DNA from: Frigoribacterium sp. PhB160
Lineage (GTDB): Bacteria; Actinomycetota; Actinomycetes; Actinomycetales; Microbacteriaceae
Direction of reading: 5' to 3'
Assembly: GCF_003751785.1 (NCBI RefSeq)
Contig: NZ_RKIE01000001.1
Coordinates: 1-64,000 of the forward strand
DNA: 64,000 bases
This document shows positions 27,315-35,102 of the stretch, piece by piece. Position numbers and translations under genes: made by a program. Numbering within the stretch: position 1 is the first letter of the stretch; every line of letters starts with the position of its first letter. Under the pieces are notes generated by a model. That model was not told the DNA's origin. It searched no databases and was given only the letters and a program-made list of their open reading frames with translations.

Positions 27315-27503
27315 ATGACCACCACCCCGCTCTCCCGCACGCCTGCCAGCTCGAGCCACCTCTGCCGTGTGCCGCTGACGAAGGCTCCCGCTCGTGTCAC
27401 GTCCGCCGTCGGCGGTCGCCGTGTCGCCTCGCTCATGGCGGGCGGGCTCGGCCTGCTCGTCGTCGTCGGGCTCCTGCCCGTCGTCGCGCAGTTCGTCCGG
27501 TAG
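27315..27503 (+). CDS. Putative small single-helix membrane protein
   Basis: A 62-residue frame with a basic, Ser/Thr-rich N-terminus and one C-terminal hydrophobic helix (VASLMAGGLGLLVVVGLLPVVAQFV). The start is set by AAGGAG nine to ten bases upstream. An alternative is the in-frame ATG at 27246, placed six bases after TAAGAT (27234-27239), which would give 85 residues from a leaderless message. I do not recognise a family. It lies directly before a strong inverted repeat, which would end its transcript. Confidence 0.45.
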   Translation: MTTTPLSRTPASSSHLCRVPLTKAPARVTSAVGGRRVASLMAGGLGLLVVVGLLPVVAQFVR

Positions 27504-27528
27504 TCGGGGCGGTCGCTGCGGTCGTCAC

Positions 27529-27594
27529 CGCGAACCGCGTTCCGAACCATGAACCGTGTTTCTTCGCGGTTCATGGTTCGGAACGCGGTTCGCG
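27529..27594. repeat. Perfect 28-bp inverted repeat with a 10-base loop
   Basis: The arm beginning CGCGAACCGCGTTCCGAACC (27529-27556) is exactly complementary to 27567-27594. GAACC occurs three times within the arm. It lies 26 bases after the small membrane protein gene and about 200 bases from the 3' end of the converging VOC gene. The rest of 27,504-27,801 shows no gene. Neither arm has a T tract. It could be a bidirectional terminator, but it is far longer than needed. Confidence 0.9.
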
Positions 27595-27801
27595 GCAAGC
27601 GAGCGTGCTGGCCGGAGGCGCGCAGAGCGCTGCGGGGGAGCCGCGCGGTGTGCCGCGCCCCGCAATGCGAGAGAACTCGGGCAAGGTGTGCGGGTCGGGC
27701 GCCAGTCGGCCCGTATTCTCGCCAATTCGGTAGGTGGCCGAAGGCGTACCGCGGAGGGGCCCGGGGGAGCCGGCGCGGGGCCGGGCGCGCGGGAGCGCTG
27801 G

Positions 27802-28158
27802 TCAGGGGCGGCGGGAGCCGAGCACGCAGAACTCGTTGCCCTCGGGGTCGGCGAGCACGACCCAGCTGACGTCGGCCTGGCCGACGTCGACGCGGCGGGC
27901 GCCGAGGGCGACGAGTCGCTCCACCTCGGCGTCGCGGTCGTCGGGACGGAAGTCGAGGTGCAGGCGGTTCTTCACCGTCTTGCCCTCGGGCACCTTGACG
28001 AAGAGCAGCCCCGGCAGCGTGTCGGCGTCGGGCCGGAGCTCGGGCTCGTCGTCGGTGCCGGCGGAGATGTCGACCCAGCCGAGGGCCTCGACCCACCAGG
28101 CCGCGAGGGCGTCGGGGTCGAGGGCGTCGACGACGACCTGCTCCCAGATCAGAGTCAC
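27802..28158 (-). CDS. Small VOC/glyoxalase-like protein
   Basis: A 118-residue single-module VOC-fold protein: TLIWEQVVVDALDPDALAAWWVEALGW, KNRLHLDFRPDDRDAEVERLVALGA and the terminal VVLADPEGNEFCVLG are typical of the glyoxalase-like group. Such proteins usually dimerise, and their substrates are rarely known. It starts with GTG, with AAGGG just upstream. It lies 31 bases after the DUF3073 gene on the same strand and may be cotranscribed with it. Confidence 0.85.
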   Translation of the reverse strand: MTLIWEQVVVDALDPDALAAWWVEALGWVDISAGTDDEPELRPDADTLPGLLFVKVPEGKTVKNRLHLDFRPDDRDAEVERLVALGARRVDVGQADVSWVVLADPEGNEFCVLGSRRP

Positions 28159-28189
28159 GAGGTCACCCTTCTCGCCGACGAGGGAGCGC

Positions 28190-28387
28190 CTAGGCGCTCT
28201 TGTCCTGGTCGTGTCCGGCGTCGTACTCGTCGTCGAAGTCGTCGGCCCACTTGTCGACGTACTCCTCGCCGGAGTCGCTCTTGGTGGCTAGTTCTTTCTC
28301 GAGCGCACCGTAGTTCGTGTCAGGGCTGAAGTACTTCAGCTCTCTGGCGACCTTGGTGTGCTTAGCCTTTTGACGGCCGCGCCCCAT
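28190..28387 (-). CDS. DUF3073 family protein
   Basis: A 65-residue highly charged protein. The start MGRGRQKAKHTKVARELKYFSPDTNYGAL is the hallmark of DUF3073, a short actinobacterial family commonly encoded near purM. The second half is acidic (DDFDDEYDAGHDQD). Function is unknown. The ATG has GAGGGGG about six bases upstream. Confidence 0.93.
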   Translation of the reverse strand: MGRGRQKAKHTKVARELKYFSPDTNYGALEKELATKSDSGEEYVDKWADDFDDEYDAGHDQDKSA

Positions 28388-28484
28388 GCGTGACCCCCTC
28401 GTGAACTCGGCCCGGAAAGTGTGTCGGACGAACCGGGAACTACCGACAGGTGTGGTTGCAAAACTGGACCCGATCTTATCATGG

Positions 28485-28509
28485 GCCCCTGCCCCCGGCG
28501 GCTCCCCCG
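28485..28509. repeat. Left copy of a 25-bp direct repeat bounding the surface-protein gene
   Basis: These 25 bases, beginning GCCCCTGCCCCCGGCGGCTC, are repeated exactly at 30885-30909, exactly 2,400 bases away. The flanks differ immediately outside the repeat on both sides. Confidence 0.9.
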
Positions 28510-28538
28510 CAGGCCGACTCGGACAGAGGCCCTCAGGG

Positions 28539-30743
28539 TCAGGCTCGGTGCCTCCGCCGGTTGAGCACGACCAGGACTAGTCCGAGCGCAAGAGCCAGTA
28601 TCCCGAACAAGCTCGCGGCCAAGGTGGAAGGGGAAGTGCCCGTCCAAGCAAGCGCGAGGCTAGGAGCTGCAAGCTCGGATGCTGCCTCGACCGTGGCCGG
28701 CGGCGGAACGCTGGCGTCGGCGGGAGAAAGGGCTCCAGGCCCCTGCCCCTCTTCGCTTCCCTCCGAAACTGGGGTGCGCTCGAGAATACGGAACGGCAAT
28801 GGTGCAGGGGAGCCCCCTTCCTGGAACGACACGTACCCTCCGAAGCCATGTTCATCAGTCAGCGTCATGCCGACGACGGTGAAGTCGCCTGGTCTGAGGC
28901 CTCGATCACCTGTCGCGACTACAACTGCGCCCGTCGTCACGTCTTCGGTCGTCTCGAGCTCGTCAGGATCGGAGTCGAAGAAGTAGACCCCTCCATCCGA
29001 AGTCGTCACAACGACTTGCGCTACGCCGATATGGCTCGCATCACGCACCGACCACGTGATCCTCACGTCGTCGCCATACGCGACCTCGCTTGGCGCCGCG
29101 ACCGCGAGAATCTCAGGAGGGTCGCGATCGATGGCCCCTCCGTCGATCAAGAACGTGACAGGTGCCGATTCCGTGCCAAGGGCTCTGATGGTCACGCCCC
29201 CCTCGGCATTGTGGGCAGCAAACCGCGTGACAGTCCAGATGCCCGGGGAGGCTGACAGGTCCACGCGCCAGGTAACGAGACCTCGTTGAACGTCACCCTC
29301 CCCAGCGGGCTCCCCATCGACTTGGTAGGAAAGGGTCCGCGACTCCCCTGAAGGACCTTCCAGGTCGACATCCAAGGAAGCGACTTGAGGTAGCCCAGTC
29401 ACGGCCCATTGGAAGTCGACGTCGTCACCCGCTGTGAATGGCCCAGGCGCAGATGTGATCTCCAGGACGGGAGCGCTGGGAGAAGGGCCCTCGCCCCCCG
29501 GCTCGGAGGGTTCCGGCTGGGGCTCAGGCTGGACGCCCACGACGCTGATGTTGGGGAAGGTGATGGCGCCAGGGGCGGTGAAGTCGACGTGGCCGTCGTT
29601 GGAGGCTTGGTCGTAGATGTTGACGCTGTGGGGTGTGTAGGTCCCGCCGGGCCAGATGCCGCCGTCGACTGTGGCCGTGGCGGTTCCGGTCCAGAGGTCG
29701 CCGGTTTTTGTGGCCGTGTCGTCGTTTTGGTCCCACCTGATCTGGAAGAGGGAGCCGGTGGGTGCTTCGACGTAGAAGATGGCGGCCTTGAGGGCGTTCT
29801 TCTCGCGGATGGTGAAGTCGAGGCGGATCTGGTCATCGGCACCGACGGTCGCCGGAGAAGCCAACTTCACGCCTTCCAAGATGGGCGCGGTCAGGTCAGC
29901 TGAGGCGTTGACGACGGTGATGTTGGGGAAGGTGATGGCGCCAGGGGCGGTGAAGTCGACGTGGCCGTCGTTGGAGGCTTGGTCGTAGATGTTGACGCTG
30001 TGGGGTGTGTAGGTCCCGCCGGGCCAGATGCCGCCGTCGACTGTGGCCGTGGCGGTTCCGGTCCAGAGGTCGCCGGTTTTTGTGGCCGTGTCGTCGTTTT
30101 GGTCCCACCTGATCTGGAAGAGGGAGCCGGTGGGTGCTTCGACGTAGAAGATGGCGGCCTTGAGGGCGTTCTTCTCGCGGATGGTGAAGTCGAGGCGGAT
30201 CTGGTCATCGGCACCGACGGTCGCCGGAGAAGCCAACTTCACGCCTTCCAAGATGGGCGCAGTCAGGTCAGCTGAGGCGTTGACGACGGTGATGTTGGGG
30301 AAGGTGATGGCGCCAGGGGCGGTGAAGTCGACGTGGCCGTCGTTGGAGGCTTGGTCGTAGATGTTGACGCTGTGGGGTGTGTAGGTCCCGCCGGGCCAGA
30401 TGCCGCCGTCGACTGTGGCCGTGGCGGTTCCGGTCCAGAGGTCGCCGGTTTTTGTGGCCGTGTCGTCGTTTTGGTCCCACCTGATCTGGAAGAGGGAGCC
30501 GGTGGGTGCTTCGACGTAGAAGATGGCGGCCTTGAGGGCGTTCTTCTCGCGGATGGTGAAGTCGAGGCGGATCTGGTCATCGGCACCGACGGTCGCCGGA
30601 GAAGCTAGCGCCAGCGACTCGAGAACAGGCGAAGTGAGATCTGGATCGACGGGAATCGGAGCTGCTTGCGCCGCAGATGCGCCGAAGAAGGACAGAGCGG
30701 CAACGATCGTCACACTCGCCTTGAGGAAGGTATTTCGTTTCAC
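28539..30743 (-). CDS. Repeat-containing, sortase-anchored surface protein
   Basis: A 734-residue secreted protein. An N-terminal signal peptide (KRNTFLKASVTIVAALSFFGASAAQA, cleavage near residue 27) is followed by three nearly identical 124-residue modules (about 35-158, 159-282, 283-406), a Pro/Glu linker, and two diverged beta-sandwich-like domains (about 430-640). The C-terminus is a sorting signal: LAWTG at 698-702, a hydrophobic helix and RRRHRA. LAxTG is the motif recognised by class E sortases of high-GC actinobacteria. No sortase gene is in the window. The GTG at 30743 is chosen for its GGAG five bases upstream and because the signal peptide starts there. Codon use is less GC-rich than neighbours. 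It is probably a wall-attached adhesin-like protein; its ligand is unknown. Confidence 0.85.
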   Translation of the reverse strand: MKRNTFLKASVTIVAALSFFGASAAQAAPIPVDPDLTSPVLESLALASPATVGADDQIRLDFTIREKNALKAAIFYVEAPTGSLFQIRWDQNDDTATKTGDLWTGTATATVDGGIWPGGTYTPHSVNIYDQASNDGHVDFTAPGAITFPNITVVNASADLTAPILEGVKLASPATVGADDQIRLDFTIREKNALKAAIFYVEAPTGSLFQIRWDQNDDTATKTGDLWTGTATATVDGGIWPGGTYTPHSVNIYDQASNDGHVDFTAPGAITFPNITVVNASADLTAPILEGVKLASPATVGADDQIRLDFTIREKNALKAAIFYVEAPTGSLFQIRWDQNDDTATKTGDLWTGTATATVDGGIWPGGTYTPHSVNIYDQASNDGHVDFTAPGAITFPNISVVGVQPEPQPEPSEPGGEGPSPSAPVLEITSAPGPFTAGDDVDFQWAVTGLPQVASLDVDLEGPSGESRTLSYQVDGEPAGEGDVQRGLVTWRVDLSASPGIWTVTRFAAHNAEGGVTIRALGTESAPVTFLIDGGAIDRDPPEILAVAAPSEVAYGDDVRITWSVRDASHIGVAQVVVTTSDGGVYFFDSDPDELETTEDVTTGAVVVATGDRGLRPGDFTVVGMTLTDEHGFGGYVSFQEGGSPAPLPFRILERTPVSEGSEEGQGPGALSPADASVPPPATVEAASELAAPSLALAWTGTSPSTLAASLFGILALALGLVLVVLNRRRHRA
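29537..30652. repeat. Three tandem 372-bp repeats inside the surface-protein gene
   Basis: The block beginning near 29537 recurs at 29909 and 30281 with a period of exactly 372 bases. Over the central 320 or so bases I see no difference between the three copies; the first two differ by single changes near their ends, and the third diverges only at the signal-peptide side. Each encodes a 124-residue module containing FTIREKNALKAAIFYVEAPT. Confidence 0.92.
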
Positions 30744-30884
30744 AGCTTCTCCATCACTCACCAACAGGCCCGCTGAAGGCTATAGGTGATTTTGGCTCAT
30801 GCGCGCACGCCGGGGTTGCGTGATGCCGAGGCGAGCGCGCGTTTGACATCGATCACTGTCAGCCTGAAGCAGGTGGGCCTCGCC

Positions 30885-30909
30885 GCCCCTGCCCCCGGCG
30901 GCTCCCCCG
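30885..30909. repeat. Right copy of the 25-bp direct repeat
   Basis: Exact copy of 28485-28509, ending 18 bases before the start of the flavoprotein gene. Recombination between the two would remove 2,400 bp and leave a 140-bp intergenic region between DUF3073 and the flavoprotein gene. Confidence 0.9.
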
Positions 30910-30927
30910 AGCGGGCATGATGAGCGG

Positions 30928-32094
30928 GTGCAGCAGACCGCCGACGCGCCGACGACACGCGTCGTCGTGGTGGGCGCCGGGCAGGCCGGGCTCTCGGTCG
31001 CGTACCACCTGCGGCGCCTCGGCCTGCGGCCCCACGTCGACTGGGTCGTGCTCGACCGCGGACCCGCCGCCGGAGGCGCGTGGCAGCACCGCTGGGCCTC
31101 CCTCCGCCTCGGGGCCGCCCACCGCGTCGCCGACCTGCCGGGCATGGCCGAGCTCGGCCTCAGCTTCGACACCGCCGACCGCTCGGCCCCGGCCCGCGAC
31201 GTCGTCCGCGACTACTACGCCCGCTACGAGGAGCACTTCGAGCTGCCCGTGCTGCGTCCCGCCGCGGTGCGCGACGTGATCGACCTCGGCGGGCGGCTGC
31301 GCGTGCGGTACGCGCACCGCGCCTCCGACGCGACGACGGACCCCACGACCGGCGGGTCGACCGAGGCGACCACCGACACGGCCGAGGCGACGATCGACAC
31401 GGAGGCGCTGGTCACCGCCACGGGCACCTGGGGCACCCCGTTCGTGCCCTGGTACCCGGGCCGCGACGGGTTCCGCGGGCGGCAGGTGCACACGTCGTCG
31501 TGGGTCGACGCCTCCGAGTTCGAGGGCCTCGACGTCGTCGTCGTGGGAGGCGGCACCAGCGCGATCGGGTTCGTCCTCGACCTCGAGGGGGTCGCGTCGT
31601 CGACCACGTGGGTCAGCCGTCGTCCGGTCGAGTGGCGCGACGGCACCGAGCAGCTGGGCGTCGGCGCGGCCGTCGCCGCGGTCGCCGAGCAGGACGCCGC
31701 CGCCCGCGCCGGCCTCGCCCTGCCGAGCATCGTGAGCGGGACGGGCGTGCCGCTGACCCGACGGTTCCGTGCGGGCATCGAGCGCGGCACCCTGGTCGAG
31801 CGACCCGTGTTCACCGCGATCGAGCCCGACGGCGTGCGCCTCGCCGACGGCGGCTTCCGCCACGCCGACGTGATCGTCTGGGCGACCGGGTTCCGTCCCG
31901 AGCTGCGGCACCTGGCCCCGCTCGGGCTCCGGTCTGGCGGCGGGGGAGTCGCGGTCGCCGACGGCGTCTCGACCCGCGACCCGCGCGTGTTCTTCGCCGG
32001 CTACGGCCCGCAGGCCTCGACGATCGGAGCCAACCGCGCCGGCCGGGCCATCGCCCGCCAGGTCGTCAGCCTGCTCGAGTCCCGCCGCGACTGA
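30928..32094 (+). CDS. Flavin-containing monooxygenase-like oxidoreductase
   Basis: A 388-residue FAD/NAD(P)H flavoprotein. The FAD motif VVVVGAGQAGLSVAYHL is near residues 12-28, a second Rossmann motif VVVVGGGTSAIGFVLDL lies about residue 205, and the end has WATGFRPELRHL and the FAD-closing VFFAGYGPQASTIGANRAGR. The pattern is that of the flavin monooxygenase/CzcO-like group, which oxidise heteroatoms or ketones. The substrate is unknown. A Thr/Ala/Asp-rich insert (DATTDPTTGGSTEATTDTAE) lies mid-protein. Start is the GTG at 30928; no strong ribosome binding site is seen. Confidence 0.85.
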   Translation: MQQTADAPTTRVVVVGAGQAGLSVAYHLRRLGLRPHVDWVVLDRGPAAGGAWQHRWASLRLGAAHRVADLPGMAELGLSFDTADRSAPARDVVRDYYARYEEHFELPVLRPAAVRDVIDLGGRLRVRYAHRASDATTDPTTGGSTEATTDTAEATIDTEALVTATGTWGTPFVPWYPGRDGFRGRQVHTSSWVDASEFEGLDVVVVGGGTSAIGFVLDLEGVASSTTWVSRRPVEWRDGTEQLGVGAAVAAVAEQDAAARAGLALPSIVSGTGVPLTRRFRAGIERGTLVERPVFTAIEPDGVRLADGGFRHADVIVWATGFRPELRHLAPLGLRSGGGGVAVADGVSTRDPRVFFAGYGPQASTIGANRAGRAIARQVVSLLESRRD

Positions 32095-32131
32095 GACCCG
32101 AGCCCCGAGCCCCGCACCTCGACCCCAGCAC

Positions 32132-34120
32132 CTACCGCTCCGGCGCCGCCACCCCGTGCGTCGCCGCCCACACCGCCACGGCCGCCGCCGCCGACCACGC
32201 CTGCGGACGGCACGACGCCGGGTACGGCACCGGCGCCGGCACGTCGGCCCGGGCGTCGCCCGAGTGCAGCTCGGGCATGCGGTGATCGAAGGCCGGGGCC
32301 GCCGCGAGCAGCCCGTCGGCGAGCTCCTGCGCCTCGGCCGCGAACCCGGCCCGGGCGAGACCGGAGACCGCGATGGCCGTGTCGTGCGTCCAGACGCTGC
32401 CCCCGTGGTAGCTCAGGGGCCAGAAGCCCGAGCTGTCGCTCGACATCGTGCGCAGCCCGAAGCCGGCCGCCAGCTCGGGCGAGACGAGCCGGGAGGCGAC
32501 CAGCGCCTCCTCGTGGGGGTCGAGCAGTCCCGTGCCGAGCAGGTGGCCGAGGTTGCTCGTGACCGTGTCGACGGGCCGCTTGGCGGCGTCGAGCGCGATG
32601 GCCGGGTAGTGGCCCGCGGGGTCGGCGACCCAGAAGGAGGCGCGGAACCGCTCCCGCAGGCGCGTCGCCCAGCTGCGCCACGCGTCGCCGCCCTCGCGGC
32701 CGAACCGGTCGAGCAGCTCGGCCCCGTGCACGGCGGCCTCGTAGGCGTAGGCCTGCACCTCGCAGAGCGCGATCGGCCCCTCGGCGAGGGTGCCGTCGCG
32801 CCACTGGACGCTGTCACCGCTGTCTTTCCAGCCCTGGTTGGCGAGGCCGTGGCCGGTCTCGTCGACGTACTCGAGCAGGCCGTCGCCGTCGCTGTCGCCG
32901 TGGTCGCGCATCCAGGCCAGCGCGGCCTGCATCGCGGGCAGCAGCGCCTCGACCTCGTCGTCGGGCAGGCCCCAGCGCCAGGCGTCGTGCAGCAGGCAGA
33001 CCCAGAGCGGGGTCGCGTCGACGGTGCCGTAGTAGAGGGGAGGCAGGCTGACCCCCTCGCCGGGGATCGTCAGCGTGCGCTGCCGCAGCTCGTGCATCAC
33101 CTTGCCGGGCTGCTCGGCCGTGTCGGGCACCGAGGTCGTGCCCTGCAGCCGGGCGAGCACCCGCAGCGTGCCGGCGGCCACGGTCAGGTCGAGCGGCAGC
33201 GTGAAGCGCGCGGCCCAGATCGAGTCGCGGCCGAAGAGCGTGAAGAACCAGGGCGCGCCCGCGGCGTAGAAGACGTCGTCGGGCGAGCCGGTCGTCGTGA
33301 GCCGCAGCGCCGCGAGGTCGTCGTGGGCGCGCTCGAGCCAGCGGGCGAGGCGGTCGTCGCGCGGGGCGGGCTCGGGCGCGGCCCAGGCGAGGGGGCCCGC
33401 GACGCCCGCCACGACGGCGGTGTCGTCCGCGGCGGCGAGGGCGAGGGCGACCGTCGTGCGGGACCGCGGCGGGACCACCACGGTCCACGTCGCGACGAGA
33501 CGGGTGCCGTCGAGGTGCACCGCGCCTCCGGTGCTGCCCTCGGTCGCGGCGTCGACGGTCACGGCGACGCCGTCGGACGACCAGGAGGCGCGGGTCCCGT
33601 CGCCCGAGACGGTCACGTCGCCGGGGCGCTCGCCCGGCAGGCCGGCCTTGACGATCTCGAGGGCCGAGGCGTCGGGCACGAGGGCGACCGCGACCTCGAG
33701 CCGCAGCTCGCGGTCGAGCCGCGACGCGACGGTGAGGCGCTCGACGAGCCCGTCGGACGAGACCGTGCGCACCTGGCTGAGGCGCACTCCCGGGTCGGCC
33801 CCCTCGTCGTCGACCGCCCGCAGCAGCGACTCGAAGCGGATCGTCGAGGCGTCGACCGGCACGGTCGCGACGTGCTCGGGCGACCGGCCGTCGACGGTGG
33901 CGACGAGCGAGCGCACCAGGCGGACGTCGCCGAGGTAGACGCCGTGCACGGGCGAGGCTCCCATCGCGCCGTCGTCGGCCGACCAGGCCTGGGCCGGCGC
34001 CCGCAGCGCGACGGCCTGCCCGGCGAGGAAGGGCTGCAGCGGGGCGTCGGAGGTCGGCGCGGCGGCGGCGGACGCGTCGGCGGGCGAGGCGCCGTGCGGG
34101 CGCGTGGTGGTGTCGGTCAT
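32132..34120 (-). CDS. MGH1-type glycoside hydrolase (amylo-alpha-1,6-glucosidase-like)
   Basis: A 662-residue cytoplasmic protein with an N-terminal beta-sandwich domain (about 30-230, as in glycogen-debranching-type N-termini) and a C-terminal (alpha/alpha)6 glucosidase domain (about 260-650) marked by WFFTLFGRDSIWAARFTLPL, PLWVCLLHDAWRWG, GLANQGWKDSGDSVQWRDG and GFWPLSYHGGSVWTHDTAIA. The acidic residues in these blocks match the general acid/base positions of GH63/GH15-like clans. It lies 55 bases after sugar ABC permease genes on the same strand and probably hydrolyses the imported oligosaccharide. GGAG precedes the ATG. Confidence 0.88.
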   Translation of the reverse strand: MTDTTTRPHGASPADASAAAAPTSDAPLQPFLAGQAVALRAPAQAWSADDGAMGASPVHGVYLGDVRLVRSLVATVDGRSPEHVATVPVDASTIRFESLLRAVDDEGADPGVRLSQVRTVSSDGLVERLTVASRLDRELRLEVAVALVPDASALEIVKAGLPGERPGDVTVSGDGTRASWSSDGVAVTVDAATEGSTGGAVHLDGTRLVATWTVVVPPRSRTTVALALAAADDTAVVAGVAGPLAWAAPEPAPRDDRLARWLERAHDDLAALRLTTTGSPDDVFYAAGAPWFFTLFGRDSIWAARFTLPLDLTVAAGTLRVLARLQGTTSVPDTAEQPGKVMHELRQRTLTIPGEGVSLPPLYYGTVDATPLWVCLLHDAWRWGLPDDEVEALLPAMQAALAWMRDHGDSDGDGLLEYVDETGHGLANQGWKDSGDSVQWRDGTLAEGPIALCEVQAYAYEAAVHGAELLDRFGREGGDAWRSWATRLRERFRASFWVADPAGHYPAIALDAAKRPVDTVTSNLGHLLGTGLLDPHEEALVASRLVSPELAAGFGLRTMSSDSSGFWPLSYHGGSVWTHDTAIAVSGLARAGFAAEAQELADGLLAAAPAFDHRMPELHSGDARADVPAPVPYPASCRPQAWSAAAAVAVWAATHGVAAPER

Positions 34121-34175
34121 GCGGGGCTCCGGTGGGTGGGGCGCGGCGGGGTCGGTCGGGAGGGCGCGGAGGCGC

Positions 34176-35102
34176 TCACTCCTTCACGGCCCCGTCGCTG
34201 GCGTTCATGATGCGGCGCTGGAAGACGAAGAACACGATCGCGACGGGCACGGTCATGATCGCCGCGGCGGCGAGCTTGATCGGGTACTGCGAGCCCTGGC
34301 TGAGCTGCCCGGAGGCGAGGCTGGCCACGCCCTTCGTCAGCGTCGTCAGCTCGGGCGACTGGGTCGAGACGATGAAGTGCGAGAGCTCGTTCCACGAGCC
34401 CTGGAACGACAGGATGATGATCGTCACGAGGGCGGGCCGGGCCATCGGCAGCACGATCGACCAGAACACGCGGAAGGTGCCCGCGCCGTCGATGCGCGCC
34501 TGCTCCTCGACGCTGCGGGGGATCGACTCGAAGAAGTTCTTCATGATGAAGACCCCGGCGGCGTCGGTCAGCAGCGGCACGATCATGCCCGAGTACGAGT
34601 CGTACATGCCGAGCTGGTTGATGACGAGGAACTTCGGGATCAGCAGCACGACCGTCGGCACGGCCATCACGCCGACGAGCAGCACGAAGATGACGTTGCG
34701 CCCGCGGAACTGCAGCCGTGCGAGCGCGTAGCCCGCGAGCGAGTTGAAGAACACGCGGCCGAGCGTCACCACGACCGTGACGATGCTCGAGTTGGCGAAC
34801 CAGGTCGGGAAGTCGCTGTTGAGGAAGAGCTGTCGGTACGCGGCCGTCGTCGCGGTCGCGGGGATGAGCGACAGCGGGTCGGCGGCGGCCTCGGGGTCGG
34901 TCTTGAACGACGTCGCCACGTTGATGAGGAACGGCAGGATGTAGATCGCCGCGATGACGATCAGCACCGCGTAGAGCACCGACGTGCCGGCGACGCGCGC
35001 CGAGCTGCGGCGCTCGCGCCCCGCGGGCCGGGGAGCCGCCGGAGGCGCGGCGAGGGGAGAGGGGGCGGGCGTCGCCCCCGCGATCGGTGCGGTGGTCGTC
35101 AT
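34176..35102 (-). CDS. Sugar ABC transporter permease, MalG type
   Basis: A 308-residue inner-membrane permease of the carbohydrate uptake class 1. A Pro/Ala-rich N-terminus leads to six membrane segments (first about 41-63); the EAA loop reads EEQARIDGAGTFRVFWSIVLPMARPAL. It ends in QRRIMNASDGAVKE, a common end in this family. The ATG lies in an ATGA overlap with the preceding permease gene. No ATPase gene accompanies it. Confidence 0.94.
   Translation of the reverse strand: MTTTAPIAGATPAPSPLAAPPAAPRPAGRERRSSARVAGTSVLYAVLIVIAAIYILPFLINVATSFKTDPEAAADPLSLIPATATTAAYRQLFLNSDFPTWFANSSIVTVVVTLGRVFFNSLAGYALARLQFRGRNVIFVLLVGVMAVPTVVLLIPKFLVINQLGMYDSYSGMIVPLLTDAAGVFIMKNFFESIPRSVEEQARIDGAGTFRVFWSIVLPMARPALVTIIILSFQGSWNELSHFIVSTQSPELTTLTKGVASLASGQLSQGSQYPIKLAAAAIMTVPVAIVFFVFQRRIMNASDGAVKE

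Noticed and set aside
29537-30652. CRISPR array
   Set aside because: The repeats are 372 bp, contiguous and in frame inside one protein gene, with no spacers and no cas genes nearby.
28485-30909. Insertion sequence or transposon
   Set aside because: The bounding repeats are direct and 25 bp long, there are no terminal inverted repeats, and the only gene is a surface protein rather than a transposase.
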